A stretch of DNA of 64,000 nucleotides, taken from the NCBI RefSeq assembly GCF_013870525.1, contig NZ_JACBXD010000035.1:1-64000 (forward strand), read 5' to 3'. The notes beneath the pieces were generated by a model that was not told where the DNA came from, did no database searches, and saw nothing but the letters and a program-made list of their open reading frames with translations. Numbering within the stretch: position 1 is the first letter of the stretch; every line of letters starts with the position of its first letter. This document shows, piece after piece, positions 32,759-40,635 of the stretch. The DNA is from Amycolatopsis pittospori. Its GTDB lineage: Bacteria; Actinomycetota; Actinomycetes; Mycobacteriales; Pseudonocardiaceae. The position numbers were made by a program, and so were the translations under genes.

Positions 32759-33409
32759 GTGAATTCCGGGACGCATGCGGGCTCGCCTGCCGAGACCGCC
32801 GACGCCGACCTCGTCGACGGGTACCTCCCCGACGACGAGGTTCTGGCCACCGCGCGGGCGCGGTCGGCCGATCTGGGGTGCGGTCCGCTGAGCGCGGGCG
32901 CGGGTGCGACTCTGCGATTCCTGGCCACGACGCTGCGCGCGAGAGCAGTCGTCGAGGTCGGGACCGGGGCCGGGGTGAGCGGGTTGTGCCTGCTCCGCGG
33001 CATGGTCGACGACGGGATCCTGACCTCGATCGACATCGAACCCGAATACCACCGGGCGGCCAGGGCGTCGTTCCGCGAGGCCGGCTATCCGCCGGGGCGG
33101 ACGCGGCTGATCATGGGCCGCGCGCTCGACGTCCTCCCCCGGCTCACCCCCGGCGGCTACGACCTGGTGTTCGTCGATTCGGCGCCGGTCGAGTACCCGA
33201 GTTGCTACGAGAAGGCCGTCGCGCTGCTGCGACCCGGCGGGATACTGGCGTTCCACAACGTTTCGGGCACCCGGGTGACCGATCCCTCACGACGCGATCC
33301 GGACACCCTCGCGCTGCGCGAGGTCGCGCGGGCCTTCCGGGAGGACGAACGCCTGGTCCCGGCCCTGTTGCCGGTCGGTGGCGGGCTGCTGGTCGCCGCC
33401 ATCGCGTAG
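32759..33409 (+). CDS. SAM-dependent O-methyltransferase (Rv1220c-like)
   Basis: 216 aa, GTG at 32759. The class I methyltransferase fold is evident: VVEVGTGAGVSGLCLL (SAM loop), LTSIDIEPEY (acidic residue for the ribose), DLVFVDSAPVEYPSCYEKAV and RPGGILAFHNV. The pattern matches the catechol-type O-methyltransferases that lie next to sigE in actinobacteria. The natural substrate is unknown. It is divergent from sigE with TAACCT about 8 nt before the GTG, so the mRNA may be leaderless. The stop codon is the first base pairs of a 17-mer repeat. Confidence 0.88.
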   Translation: MNSGTHAGSPAETADADLVDGYLPDDEVLATARARSADLGCGPLSAGAGATLRFLATTLRARAVVEVGTGAGVSGLCLLRGMVDDGILTSIDIEPEYHRAARASFREAGYPPGRTRLIMGRALDVLPRLTPGGYDLVFVDSAPVEYPSCYEKAVALLRPGGILAFHNVSGTRVTDPSRRDPDTLALREVARAFREDERLVPALLPVGGGLLVAAIA

Positions 33410-33424
33410 CAAGGGACCTTTGCT
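33408..33424 (-). repeat. 17-nt imperfect palindrome, copy 5 (overlaps a stop codon)
   Basis: AGCAAGGGACCTTTGCT begins within the TAG stop (33407-33409) of the O-methyltransferase gene. It lies at a convergent junction with the MFS gene and is followed by ATCACCTGAGCG. Confidence 0.9.
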
Positions 33425-33441
33425 ATCACCTGAGCGCGCCA

Positions 33442-34707
33442 TCACCTGAGCGCCCGTTCCTGGTCCGTGAAGGCCTCCTTGAGGGACCCAGGGTCCCTCA
33501 AGGAGGCCTTCACGGACTTCGGGACCACGGTGACGATCGCCAGGGCCAGCCAGCAGGCGGTGAGCACGATCAGCCAGGTCCAGCCCGCGTGCCCGTAGAC
33601 GGTCGCGCCGACGGCGCCGCCGATGCTGCTGCCGAGGTAGTACGAGAGCGTGTAGAGCCCGCCGACCTGGCCGCGGGCGTTCTCGGGCGCCTCCGCGGCG
33701 GCCCAGCCGTTGGCGACGGCGTGGGCGGCGAAGAACGCGCCGGTCAGGACGACGAACCCGGCGATGACCAGCGGCAGGCTGTCGGGGAGGGTCAGCGCGG
33801 TGCCGGCGATCGTGAGCAGCAGGGCGCCGACGAGCGACCGGCGACGTCCGAAGCGGCCGACGAGCCTGCCCGCGGTCGCCGACGAGACCGAGCCCATCGC
33901 GTAGGCGAGGAAGACCAGCGAAGCGATCGCGGGCGACAGGTCCAGCGGCTCTCCGGTCAGCCGGAATCCGGCGGCGTTGTACAGCGCGACGAACGAACCC
34001 ATCGCGAGCAGCGCGACCGCGTACTGGACCAGCAGGATCGGCTTCCGCACGGCCGCGCCGAGCCCCGCGAGGACCGCTCGCCCCTGCTCGCGCAGTACCG
34101 CTGACCTGCGGCGATTCGCAAAAGTGAGAGCAAAGGTCCCTTGCTCCCCCGGCGGCAGGGCCAGCACCGTGACCACCGTGCAGACCAGCCCGATCACCGC
34201 GACCACCACCAGCGCGCCGTGGTAGCCGAAGGGACCGGCGGTGAATCCGGCGGAGAGCCTGCCGATCATGCCGCCGAGGGTGTTCCCGGCGATCATCGCG
34301 CCCACCGCCGCCGCGATCCCGGCCTTGCCGAGCCGTTCCGCGAGGTAGGCCGCGGCCACTCCGGGGAACCCGGCGATGGCGACCCCCTGCAGCGCCCGTA
34401 GCACCAGCAGCGCCGGGTAACTCGGCGCCAGCGGCAGCAGGAAACCGAACACGACCGACGCGACCACCGAGGCGACGATCACCGGACGCCGTCCCACCAC
34501 CTCCGAGAGCACCGCGATCGGCAGCACGGCGACAGCGAGCGCGCCGGTCGCGACGCTCACCGCGAGCGAAGCGCCGCCGGGATCGAGGTGGTACTGCTCC
34601 GCCAGTTGCGGCAGCACCGGCTGCGGCGCGTAGAGCAGGGCGAAGGAGGAGATCCCGGCCGCGGCGACGGCGATCGTCACGCGGCGTGTGGTTCCGACGG
34701 CAGGCAC
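33442..34707 (-). CDS. MFS transporter carrying two repeat elements in its coding frame
   Basis: 421 aa, GTG at 34707. About 12 membrane helices, of the YnfM/arabinose-efflux-like DHA1 type, with helix 1 SSFALLYAPQPVLPQLAEQY and the loop motif EVVGRRPVIVAS. A 17-mer repeat lies at 34129-34145 in the cytoplasmic loop between helices 6 and 7 and is translated as GEQGTFALTFA. A 26-bp-arm palindrome at 33464-33516 encodes the C-terminal KASLRDPGSLKEAF. Both are in frame. The divergent LysR gene is the likely regulator. Substrate unknown. Confidence 0.85.
   Translation of the reverse strand: MPAVGTTRRVTIAVAAAGISSFALLYAPQPVLPQLAEQYHLDPGGASLAVSVATGALAVAVLPIAVLSEVVGRRPVIVASVVASVVFGFLLPLAPSYPALLVLRALQGVAIAGFPGVAAAYLAERLGKAGIAAAVGAMIAGNTLGGMIGRLSAGFTAGPFGYHGALVVVAVIGLVCTVVTVLALPPGEQGTFALTFANRRRSAVLREQGRAVLAGLGAAVRKPILLVQYAVALLAMGSFVALYNAAGFRLTGEPLDLSPAIASLVFLAYAMGSVSSATAGRLVGRFGRRRSLVGALLLTIAGTALTLPDSLPLVIAGFVVLTGAFFAAHAVANGWAAAEAPENARGQVGGLYTLSYYLGSSIGGAVGATVYGHAGWTWLIVLTACWLALAIVTVVPKSVKASLRDPGSLKEAFTDQERALR
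33464..33516. repeat. Long palindrome, GTGAAGGCCTCCTT family, copy 2 (inside MFS 3' end)
   Basis: Perfect 26-nt arms (33464-33489 and 33491-33516) around a single base. It is wholly within the last codons of the MFS gene, so it is translated as well as able to form a hairpin. Confidence 0.88.
34129..34145 (+). repeat. 17-nt imperfect palindrome, copy 6 (in frame inside MFS gene)
   Basis: AGCAAAGGTCCCTTGCT followed by CCCCCGGCGG, the same flank as copies 1, 3 and 9. It lies in the middle of the MFS coding sequence on the opposite strand without breaking the frame. Confidence 0.9.
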
Positions 34708-34770
34708 GATGCTGAAGCTAAGCCTGGCTAACCAATACGTCTAATACGCTCATCTGCCACAATTGATACT

Positions 34771-35667
34771 GTGCTGAATGAAAGGATGACCGCCCAGCTA
34801 GCTCCCCAGCTCGCTCTGCTCACCGCACTGCGCCGCACGACGAACGTCACACGCGCGGCCGAACTGCTCGGTGTCCCGCAGCCCACGGTAAGCCGCCGGA
34901 TCGCGGCGTTGGGCGAGGCCCTCGGCGCCCCGCTGACCATCCCGGACGGCCGGGGCATCCGGCTCACCCGCGCCGCCGAACTCCTGGCCGACGCCGCCGA
35001 GCGTGCTCTCTCCAGTGTCGACGCCGGAGTCCGGCAAGCCCGCGAAGAGGTCGATCCCGGTTCCGGCCACATCGTCCTCGGCTTCCTGCACCTGCTCGGC
35101 CGGTCACTGGTCCCCACGCTGCTCCGCGGCTACCGCGCCGACCATCCCCACGTGCGGTTCACCCTGGTCCAAGGCTCGCGTCAGGACATGGTGGACCGGC
35201 TGACCAGCGGCGAACTCGACCTCGCGCTGCTCGCGCCCGCGCCCGTCGACGACCCGCTCCTCGACACCGCCGTGCTCGCCGAGCAGGAGATCTTCCTCTC
35301 CGTCCCGACCTCGCATCGCCTCGCCGACCGGCCCAGCGCCGCCATCGAGGACCTCAAGGACGAGGAGTTCGTCCTTCTCGAAACCGGCTACGGCCTCCGC
35401 ACCATCACGGACGAACTGTGCGCCGAAGCGGGCTTCGAGCCGAAGATCGCCTTCGAAGGCCAAGAGTCCGACACCGTGCGCGGCCTGGTCGCGGCCGGCC
35501 TCGGGGTGGCGCTGCTCCCCCGCTTCGAACCCGGCAGCCCGGCGGGCGTCGCCGAGGTCCCGCTCGTGCCGCCGGTCGGCCGGACCATCGGCCTGACGTG
35601 GCGCAGGGACGTCGTCCTGCCGCCCGCCGTCGCGCGGTTCCGGGAACGGGTCCGCGCCGAGCGCTAG
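34771..35667 (+). CDS. LysR-family transcriptional regulator
   Basis: 298 aa with GTG at 34771; ATG 34786 is an alternative start with AAAGG directly before it. The N-terminal winged helix is typical: LTALRRTTNVTRAAELLGVPQPTVSRRIAALGEALGAPL. The effector domain follows (HIVLGFLHLLGRSLVPTLL, SGELDLALLAPAP, LVAAGLGVALLPRFEPG). It is divergent from the MFS gene across 63 bp, the usual layout for a LysR activator and its target. The effector is unknown. Confidence 0.9.
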   Translation: MLNERMTAQLAPQLALLTALRRTTNVTRAAELLGVPQPTVSRRIAALGEALGAPLTIPDGRGIRLTRAAELLADAAERALSSVDAGVRQAREEVDPGSGHIVLGFLHLLGRSLVPTLLRGYRADHPHVRFTLVQGSRQDMVDRLTSGELDLALLAPAPVDDPLLDTAVLAEQEIFLSVPTSHRLADRPSAAIEDLKDEEFVLLETGYGLRTITDELCAEAGFEPKIAFEGQESDTVRGLVAAGLGVALLPRFEPGSPAGVAEVPLVPPVGRTIGLTWRRDVVLPPAVARFRERVRAER

Positions 35668-35740
35668 TGACGATCGTCAGGGGTGGCCCTTGACGATGGT
35701 GCAAGGCGGCATCGATGTCGGTTTCGCTAACTTAGGGTGA

Positions 35741-36352
35741 ATGTACGACGACATCGTGGAGCTGGCGGGCGAGAGCCCGAGCTGGCTTCAGGCATCAGCC
35801 GTCCTGTTCACCGACGCGGGAATGCTGATCTTCGCCGCTTTGATGGTCTGGGTCTTCTGGCGGGCTCGCCCCTCGCCCACCCGGCTCGCGGTGTCGCTGC
35901 TGGTGCCAGCCGCGACCGTGATCGCGTACGTGATCAGCGAAGGGGCGAAGACGGTGATCCGCGAAGACCGGCCGTGCCGGGACCTCGTCACGCTCGTCGA
36001 TTGCCCGCCCGTCGGTGATTGGTCCTTCCCGAGCAACCACTCCACGATCGCCGCGGCCGCCGCCGTCGGGCTGGCGCTCGCCTGGCGACGGCTCGCGCCG
36101 TGGGTGCTCCCAGGCGCCCTGCTGATGGGCTTCTCGCGGGTCTTCGTCGGCGCGCATTACCCGCACGACGTCCTCGCCGGTCTCGTCCTCGGCTCCGTGA
36201 CGGCGTGGCTCGTCTTCCGGTACCTGACGGGCCCCGCGACCGCGTTCGCCCGACGGCTCACCGCGCACGCCGGTGACGCGCCGACCCAGCCCATGCCCCG
36301 GGTGCGCCCGCAGGGCGATAGCAAAGGTCCCTTGCTACCGCCCCGCAGGTGA
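35741..36352 (+). CDS. PAP2-family membrane phosphatase with repeat-derived C-terminus
   Basis: 203 aa, ATG at 35741. The three phosphatase motifs are clear: KTVIREDRPC (K-x6-RP), WSFPSNHST (PSNH, usually PSGH) and SRVFVGAHYPHDVLAG (SR-x5-H-x3-D). About five membrane helices. Such enzymes remove phosphate from lipid phosphates, for example undecaprenyl pyrophosphate or phosphatidate. The last residues (GDSKGPLLPPRR) are encoded by a 17-mer repeat at 36320-36336, so the natural C-terminus has been replaced or extended by the repeat. Confidence 0.88.
   Translation: MYDDIVELAGESPSWLQASAVLFTDAGMLIFAALMVWVFWRARPSPTRLAVSLLVPAATVIAYVISEGAKTVIREDRPCRDLVTLVDCPPVGDWSFPSNHSTIAAAAAVGLALAWRRLAPWVLPGALLMGFSRVFVGAHYPHDVLAGLVLGSVTAWLVFRYLTGPATAFARRLTAHAGDAPTQPMPRVRPQGDSKGPLLPPRR
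36320..36336 (+). repeat. 17-nt imperfect palindrome, copy 7 (translated in PAP2 C-terminus)
   Basis: AGCAAAGGTCCCTTGCT with the GCGAT left flank. It lies in the last codons of the PAP2 gene and 25 bp before the convergent pepA stop. Confidence 0.9.
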
Positions 36353-36360
36353 TCCGCAGG

Positions 36361-37836
36361 TCAGACGTAGGAAGCGACCAGCTCGACCAGCGTCCGCGCG
36401 GCGAATCCGGTGGCTCCTGGCACGACGTCGGCGTAGGTCTTGTCTGCTCGCGCGGGTCCGGCGATGTCGAGGTGCGCCCACGGCACGTCGCCGACGAACT
36501 CCCGCAGGAACAGTGCCGCGACGATGCCACCGGGGCCGCCGGGCGCCTGTCGGACGTCGCCGAGCGAACCCTGCACGGTCTCGGCCAGATCCTCCAGCAG
36601 CGGCATCCGCCACCACGCCTCGCCGACCCGCTCGCCCGCCTTCGTGACCCGCTCCGCGAGCGAGTCGTCGGTGGCGAACACGCCGCCGGTGCGGACGCCG
36701 AGCGAGACCTTCATCGCACCGGTCAGCGTCGCGGCGTCCACCACGACGTCCGGCTTGTGCTTCTTGATGCCGTAGACGAGCGCGTCGGCCAGGACCATGC
36801 GGCCCTCGGCGTCGGTGTTGCCCACCTCGGTCGTCTTGCCGCCGTAGTGCCGGACGATGTCGCCTGGCCGGTACGACGAGCCGGAGACGTGGTTCTCGGC
36901 GGCGGGCACCAGCCCGGTCACGCGGACCGGCAGGCGCAGCGCGGCGATCGCGCGGACGGCGGCGATGATCGCCGCGCCGCCCGCCATGTCGGTACGCATG
37001 AGGTGCATGCCGTCGGCCGGTTTGATCGAGAGGCCACCGGTGTCGAAGGTGATTCCCTTGCCGACCAGCAGCAGATGCGTGCTCGCCCCGCGCGGCCGGT
37101 ATTCCATCTCGATCAGCCGCGGCGGTGAGGCCGAGCCGCCACCGACGGCCAGGACGCCGCCGAAGCCCTGCTCCGCGAGCCACTTCTCGTCCCGGACCGC
37201 GACGGTCAGGTTCGGCAGATCGCCCGCCACGCGCGCGGCGGTGTCGGCGAGCCAGGCGGGGGTCTTGATGTTCGAGGGCGCGTTGGCCAGGTCGCGGGCG
37301 AACGCGGCGGCCGCGGCGAGTTCGCGGACGCGCTCCAGCGCCTTCTCGTACGCGGGCACGGCGCGCTCGTAGCGGGTCAGCAGCCGGACGGTCCGAGGGC
37401 TCGGCTTCGGCTCCTCGGCCGTCACCGTGAAGCGGTAGCCGCCGAGCAGCAGCCCGAAGGCCAGCTCCTCGATGTGCTCGGCGCCCGCGTCTTCGGGCAG
37501 TTCGACGGCGAAGGTGCGGAACGCCTTCAGGCCGGCCTTCACGTCTTCGTCCAGTGCCGAGGAGACGGCGCGGATCAGCGCGGCGCCGGCCTTGCGGTAC
37601 TGGCGCGGTTCGCCGTCGCCGACGCCCGCCAGCCAGCGGGTGCCGCCGGTCGGCACGGTCTGCACGTCGCCGGCCTTGCCGGTGGGCCGCACACCCTCGA
37701 TCTCCTCGAGTCCGGCGTCACCGTCCTCTTCGGACGGCGCCGCGATCAGCGTGGCCAGCGGCGTGCCGCGCCGCAGATCGTCCGAGACCTCGAGTTCGAG
37801 CAGCTTCCCCGGAACGGGGGGTAGCGGGTTACGCAC
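36361..37836 (-). CDS. pepA: Cytosol leucyl aminopeptidase (M17)
   Basis: 491 aa, GTG at 37836. The C-terminal catalytic domain has the M17 metal-binding signature NTDAEGRMVLADAL plus VGKGITFDTGGLSIKP and MRTDMAGGAA, which supply the Lys, Asp and Glu ligands of the two zinc ions. The N-terminal domain is the usual macro-like fold. It removes N-terminal residues, favouring leucine, from peptides; in some bacteria PepA also binds DNA. It is convergent with PAP2. The DUF3117 gene upstream (ending 90 bp away) has its own terminator. Confidence 0.92.
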   Translation of the reverse strand: MRNPLPPVPGKLLELEVSDDLRRGTPLATLIAAPSEEDGDAGLEEIEGVRPTGKAGDVQTVPTGGTRWLAGVGDGEPRQYRKAGAALIRAVSSALDEDVKAGLKAFRTFAVELPEDAGAEHIEELAFGLLLGGYRFTVTAEEPKPSPRTVRLLTRYERAVPAYEKALERVRELAAAAAFARDLANAPSNIKTPAWLADTAARVAGDLPNLTVAVRDEKWLAEQGFGGVLAVGGGSASPPRLIEMEYRPRGASTHLLLVGKGITFDTGGLSIKPADGMHLMRTDMAGGAAIIAAVRAIAALRLPVRVTGLVPAAENHVSGSSYRPGDIVRHYGGKTTEVGNTDAEGRMVLADALVYGIKKHKPDVVVDAATLTGAMKVSLGVRTGGVFATDDSLAERVTKAGERVGEAWWRMPLLEDLAETVQGSLGDVRQAPGGPGGIVAALFLREFVGDVPWAHLDIAGPARADKTYADVVPGATGFAARTLVELVASYV

Positions 37837-37868
37837 AGTGAGCGACCTCCGGGCGCAGATGAACCGCG

Positions 37869-37895
37869 ACCCCGGCCTCCAAAGGAGACCGGGGT
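37869..37895 (-). terminator. Terminator hairpin after the DUF3117 gene
   Basis: ACCCCGG pairs with CCGGGGT, with an inner CTCC/GGAG stem and an AAA loop. It lies 31 bp beyond the DUF3117 stop and upstream of pepA. Confidence 0.7.
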
Positions 37896-37926
37896 GCGGG
37901 TGGTTGAACGTAGGTGCTGGTCCGGC

Positions 37927-38094
37927 TCAGCCGGTGACCTCCTGCAAGGCCGCGCCGAGATCTTTCGCTTCTTCCGCGGAGAGCTCGACGACCAGGCGCC
38001 CACCACCCTCCAGTGGTACGCGCATCACGAGGCCCCGCCCCTCCTTAGTCACTTCGAGGGGACCATCTCCGGTCCGGGGCTTCATGGCCGCCAT
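37927..38094 (-). CDS. DUF3117 protein (Rv1211-like)
   Basis: 55 aa from ATG 38094 with GGAGGGAG upstream. The sequence begins MAAMKPRTGDGPLEVTKEGR and continues with MRVPLEGGGRLVVELS and ALQEVTG, which is the full DUF3117 pattern. It is one of the most conserved small proteins of actinobacteria and lies next to tagA in M. tuberculosis (Rv1211/Rv1210); here the enoyl-CoA hydratase gene intervenes. It is probably a small basic beta-rich protein. Function unknown. Confidence 0.9.
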   Translation of the reverse strand: MAAMKPRTGDGPLEVTKEGRGLVMRVPLEGGGRLVVELSAEEAKDLGAALQEVTG

Positions 38095-38289
38095 AGCGTG
38101 CTCCCTCCGTCTCAACCGGCGCGCCCGGGTCGCGCTCGTCAAAGCCAGCCGGGTCTACTGTCCATTGTCCCTCATCAGCGGCCGAGCGCGAACGCGGACC
38201 GATCTTTTGCCGCCGTATCGGTGCTGGTATGCGGCTCGCGAGGCTGAAAGACTCCCCTCAGACCGCAGTTTCGCCGACTAGGAGATCCC

Positions 38290-39084
38290 GTGACCACATC
38301 CGACGTTCTGCTGACCGCCGACGCCGATGGCGTGCGCACCTTCACGCTGAACCGGCCGCAGGCGTACAACTCGCTGACCGTCGAACTCAAGGAACTGCTG
38401 CTGGCGGGGTTGCGCGAGGCCGCTGCGGACGACAGCGTCCGCGCCGTCGTGCTGACCGGCTCGGGCAAAGCCTTCTGCGCCGGGCAGGATCTGAAGGAGC
38501 ACGTCGGACTGCTGCAAGCGGGTGACCCGGCGCCGCTACACACGGTCAAGGAGCATTACAACCCGATCGTCGAGACCATCGTCGGGATGCCGAAGCCGGT
38601 CATCGCCGCGGTGAACGGTCCCGCGGCGGGTGCGGGCGCCGCCTTCGCCTACGCCAGTGATCTCCGGATCGCCGCGACGTCGGCGAACTTCCTGATGGCG
38701 TTCGCGAATGTCGGCCTGGGCCCGGACTCCGGCGCCTCCTGGACGCTGCAGCGCCTGATCGGCCTCGGCCGAGCGGCCGAACTGATGCTGCTGGCCCGCA
38801 CGGTCGACTCGGCCGAGGCGTTGACGCTCGGCCTGGTCGGCGAGGTCGTGCCGGACGAGGAGCTGGCGGGCCGGGCACAGGAGATCGCCGCGAAACTGGC
38901 GGCGGGCCCGACGGTCGCCTACGCGAAGATCAAGAACGTCCTCTCCGTGGCCGCCGAGTCCTCGCTCACGGACGCGCTGGCCGCCGAGGACGCCGCTCAG
39001 GCCGCGCTCGGCGCGACCGCCGACCACACCGAGGCCGTCGAGGCCTTCGTGGGCAAGCGCCGTCCGAACTTCCAGGGCAAGTAG
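38290..39084 (+). CDS. Enoyl-CoA hydratase/isomerase
   Basis: 264 aa, GTG at 38290 (AGGAG 6 nt upstream). Crotonase fold: N-terminal FTLNRPQAYNSLTVEL, oxyanion-hole CAGQDL (GKAFCAGQDLKEH) and second oxyanion AAVNGPAAGAGAAFA. The second-site motif GPDSGASWTLQRLIG has an Asp-Ser instead of the Glu pair of classical hydratases, as in PaaG-type isomerases (2-(1,2-epoxy-1,2-dihydrophenyl)acetyl-CoA isomerase). It is probably a PaaG-like member, but the reaction is not certain. Two palindromes follow at the convergent junction with tagA. Confidence 0.85.
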   Translation: MTTSDVLLTADADGVRTFTLNRPQAYNSLTVELKELLLAGLREAAADDSVRAVVLTGSGKAFCAGQDLKEHVGLLQAGDPAPLHTVKEHYNPIVETIVGMPKPVIAAVNGPAAGAGAAFAYASDLRIAATSANFLMAFANVGLGPDSGASWTLQRLIGLGRAAELMLLARTVDSAEALTLGLVGEVVPDEELAGRAQEIAAKLAAGPTVAYAKIKNVLSVAAESSLTDALAAEDAAQAALGATADHTEAVEAFVGKRRPNFQGK

Positions 39085-39096
39085 CCGCCCCAAGCG

Positions 39097-39151
39097 CGCA
39101 ATGAACGACCCGTTCCTTGCAAATTTCGCAAGGAACGGGTCGTTCATTGCG
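39097..39151. repeat. Long palindrome, ATGAACGRCCCGTT family, copy 2
   Basis: Perfect 24-nt arms (39097-39120, 39128-39151) with an AAATTTC loop. Each arm also contains GAACG, ACC, CGTTC. It lies 12 bp after the enoyl-CoA hydratase stop. Confidence 0.85.
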
Positions 39152-39218
39152 TCCGGGGCGCGAGCCGGTCAGGGGCGAACCGTGTCTCAGGTACCGACCG
39201 TTTCGCGTGGCCGGCGGC

Positions 39219-39253
39219 ACGGCAAGCGTGACTGGGCGGACGGCAAGCGTGAC
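39219..39253 (+). repeat. 14-nt direct repeat, 21-nt period
   Basis: ACGGCAAGCGTGAC occurs at 39219-39232 and again at 39240-39253, inside the gap between two palindromes at the enoyl-CoA hydratase/tagA junction. Confidence 0.6.
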
Positions 39254-39267
39254 CGACTCGGCCCGGG

Positions 39268-39319
39268 TTGGTCGTGAGTGGCGATTCGGGTTAGAACCCG
39301 AATCGCCACTCACGACCAA
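39268..39319. repeat. Long palindrome, GGTCGTGAGTGGCGATTCGGGTT family, copy 1
   Basis: Arms of about 25 nt (39268-39292, 39295-39319) around two bases. The same core recurs at 61018-61061. It is 8 bp before the tagA stop. Confidence 0.85.
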
Positions 39320-39327
39320 GCCAAGGA

Positions 39328-39894
39328 CTAGCCCTTCGCCCGGAAGCAGTCCTTCACGTGGTCGTCGACCATGCCCGTCGCCTGCATCAGCGCGTAGCAG
39401 GTCGTCGGCCCCAGGAAGACGAATCCGCGTTTCTTGAGTTCCTTGGCCATCGCCTTCGACTCGTCCGTGATCGCCGGGACGTCGGCCATCGTGCGGGGCC
39501 GCCTGTGCCGCACCGGCGCGAACGACCACAGCAGGTCGTCCAGCGAGATGTCCAGATCCTGGATCGCGCGGGCGTTGTTGATCGCGGCGAGGATCTTGGC
39601 CCGGTTCCGCACGATCGACGCGTCTTCCATGAGACGGGCGACGTCGTCGTCGGTGAAGACGGCGACCTTCTTCGGTTTGAACCGCTTGAACGCCTTCCGG
39701 AACGACTCCCGTTTGCGCAGGATCGTGATCCACGACAGCCCGGACTGGAACGACTCCAGGCACAGGCGTTCGTACAGCTCTTCGTCGCCGTGGAGCGGGA
39801 CTCCCCATTCGGTGTCGTGGTACTCGACGTAGTCCGGGGCCGAATTGCCCCACGAACACCGCTTGATCCCGTCGGACCCCAGCAGCTCAGCCAA
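39328..39894 (-). CDS. tagA: DNA-3-methyladenine glycosylase I
   Basis: 188 aa, GTG at 39894. The zinc ligands of this helix-hairpin-helix enzyme are visible: Cys near residue 13 (IKRCSW), His in EYHDTEWG, and His and Cys in DDHVKDC at the C-terminus. The substrate-pocket segment ESFQSGLSWITILRKRESFRK is conserved. It excises 3-methyladenine from alkylated DNA. It overlaps the SRPBCC gene by 8 nt and is the last gene of the PadR-led operon. Confidence 0.93.
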   Translation of the reverse strand: MAELLGSDGIKRCSWGNSAPDYVEYHDTEWGVPLHGDEELYERLCLESFQSGLSWITILRKRESFRKAFKRFKPKKVAVFTDDDVARLMEDASIVRNRAKILAAINNARAIQDLDISLDDLLWSFAPVRHRRPRTMADVPAITDESKAMAKELKKRGFVFLGPTTCYALMQATGMVDDHVKDCFRAKG

Positions 39895-40336
39895 CCCGGT
39901 ACCCCTCCGCGTACTTCACGAACTTCTGCAGGGACATCCGCAGTCCCAGCTCGAACCCTGGTTTCGCGATCGGCCAGCCGAGCCGTCCGACGACGCCGAA
40001 CGGCGGCCGCAGATGCTCCGCCCAGACGAACGTCGACGAATGCGGGCCCTTCTCGATGACCTGGAACACCCCGGTGCCCTGCACGATCTTCCCCACGTGC
40101 CGCACGACGCAGCGCAGCGGCGGTTCCCAGCTGGTGATCTCCATGGTGTCGGTGAACCCGATCCCGGCGACGCCGGTGAACGCCGACAGCTTCGAGCCGA
40201 CGCTGCGGCCGTTGCCCTCGACGACCTTGACCTCGGTACCGAGCATCCATTCGCCCTGGCGTTCCCAGTCGGTCAGGGCGAGCCAGGCCGTCCCGGCCGG
40301 TACCGCGACGTCGACGGAGACGACGACATCGGTCAC
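39887..40336 (-). CDS. SRPBCC (START-like) family protein
   Basis: 149 aa, GTG at 40336 (overlaps the DivIVA gene by 4 nt). The START/Bet v 1-like pattern is seen: DVVVSVDVAVPAGTAWLALTDWERQGEWM at the start, a hydrophobic central strand set (WEPPLRCVVRHVGK), and the long C-terminal helix (GLRMSLQKFVKYAEG). Such domains bind hydrophobic ligands in a deep cavity; the ligand here is unknown. It is coupled to DivIVA and tagA by overlaps. Confidence 0.8.
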   Translation of the reverse strand: MTDVVVSVDVAVPAGTAWLALTDWERQGEWMLGTEVKVVEGNGRSVGSKLSAFTGVAGIGFTDTMEITSWEPPLRCVVRHVGKIVQGTGVFQVIEKGPHSSTFVWAEHLRPPFGVVGRLGWPIAKPGFELGLRMSLQKFVKYAEGYRVG

Positions 40337-40635
40337 CTGACACCCTCGCGTTCGGCCTCCAGCTCGGCGACCTTCGACCGCAGTTCGTCGATCTCGACGC
40401 CGAGACGCCGCATCACCCAGTCCACTTCGGACATCTTGTAGCCGCGCACCACCATCTGATAGCGGACGGCGTAGACGTCTTCGGCGGTGATGTCCTCGGC
40501 GGGCAGCCTGGTCGGCGAGCTGCCCGGGGGCAGCGGGGCCAGTTCCTCACCCCGGCCGAACACCACGGCGGCCAGCAGAAACACCACAGCGGCCACCAGC
40601 AGCATGACTACGAGGTAGATCAGGGCGGTCGTCAC
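40333..40635 (-). CDS. DivIVA-domain membrane protein (Rv1209-like)
   Basis: 100 aa from GTG 40635, chosen because it overlaps the upstream gene's TGA (GTGA). One N-terminal membrane helix (ALIYLVVMLLVAAVVFLLAAVVFG), then a DivIVA-type segment (ITAEDVYAVRYQMVVRGYKM, SEVDWVMRRLGVEIDEL) and a short coiled coil. DivIVA domains target curved membrane and the cell pole. It lies between the HAAS-like paralogues and the SRPBCC gene. Its role in division or polarity is inferred. Confidence 0.8.
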   Translation of the reverse strand: MTTALIYLVVMLLVAAVVFLLAAVVFGRGEELAPLPPGSSPTRLPAEDITAEDVYAVRYQMVVRGYKMSEVDWVMRRLGVEIDELRSKVAELEAEREGVR

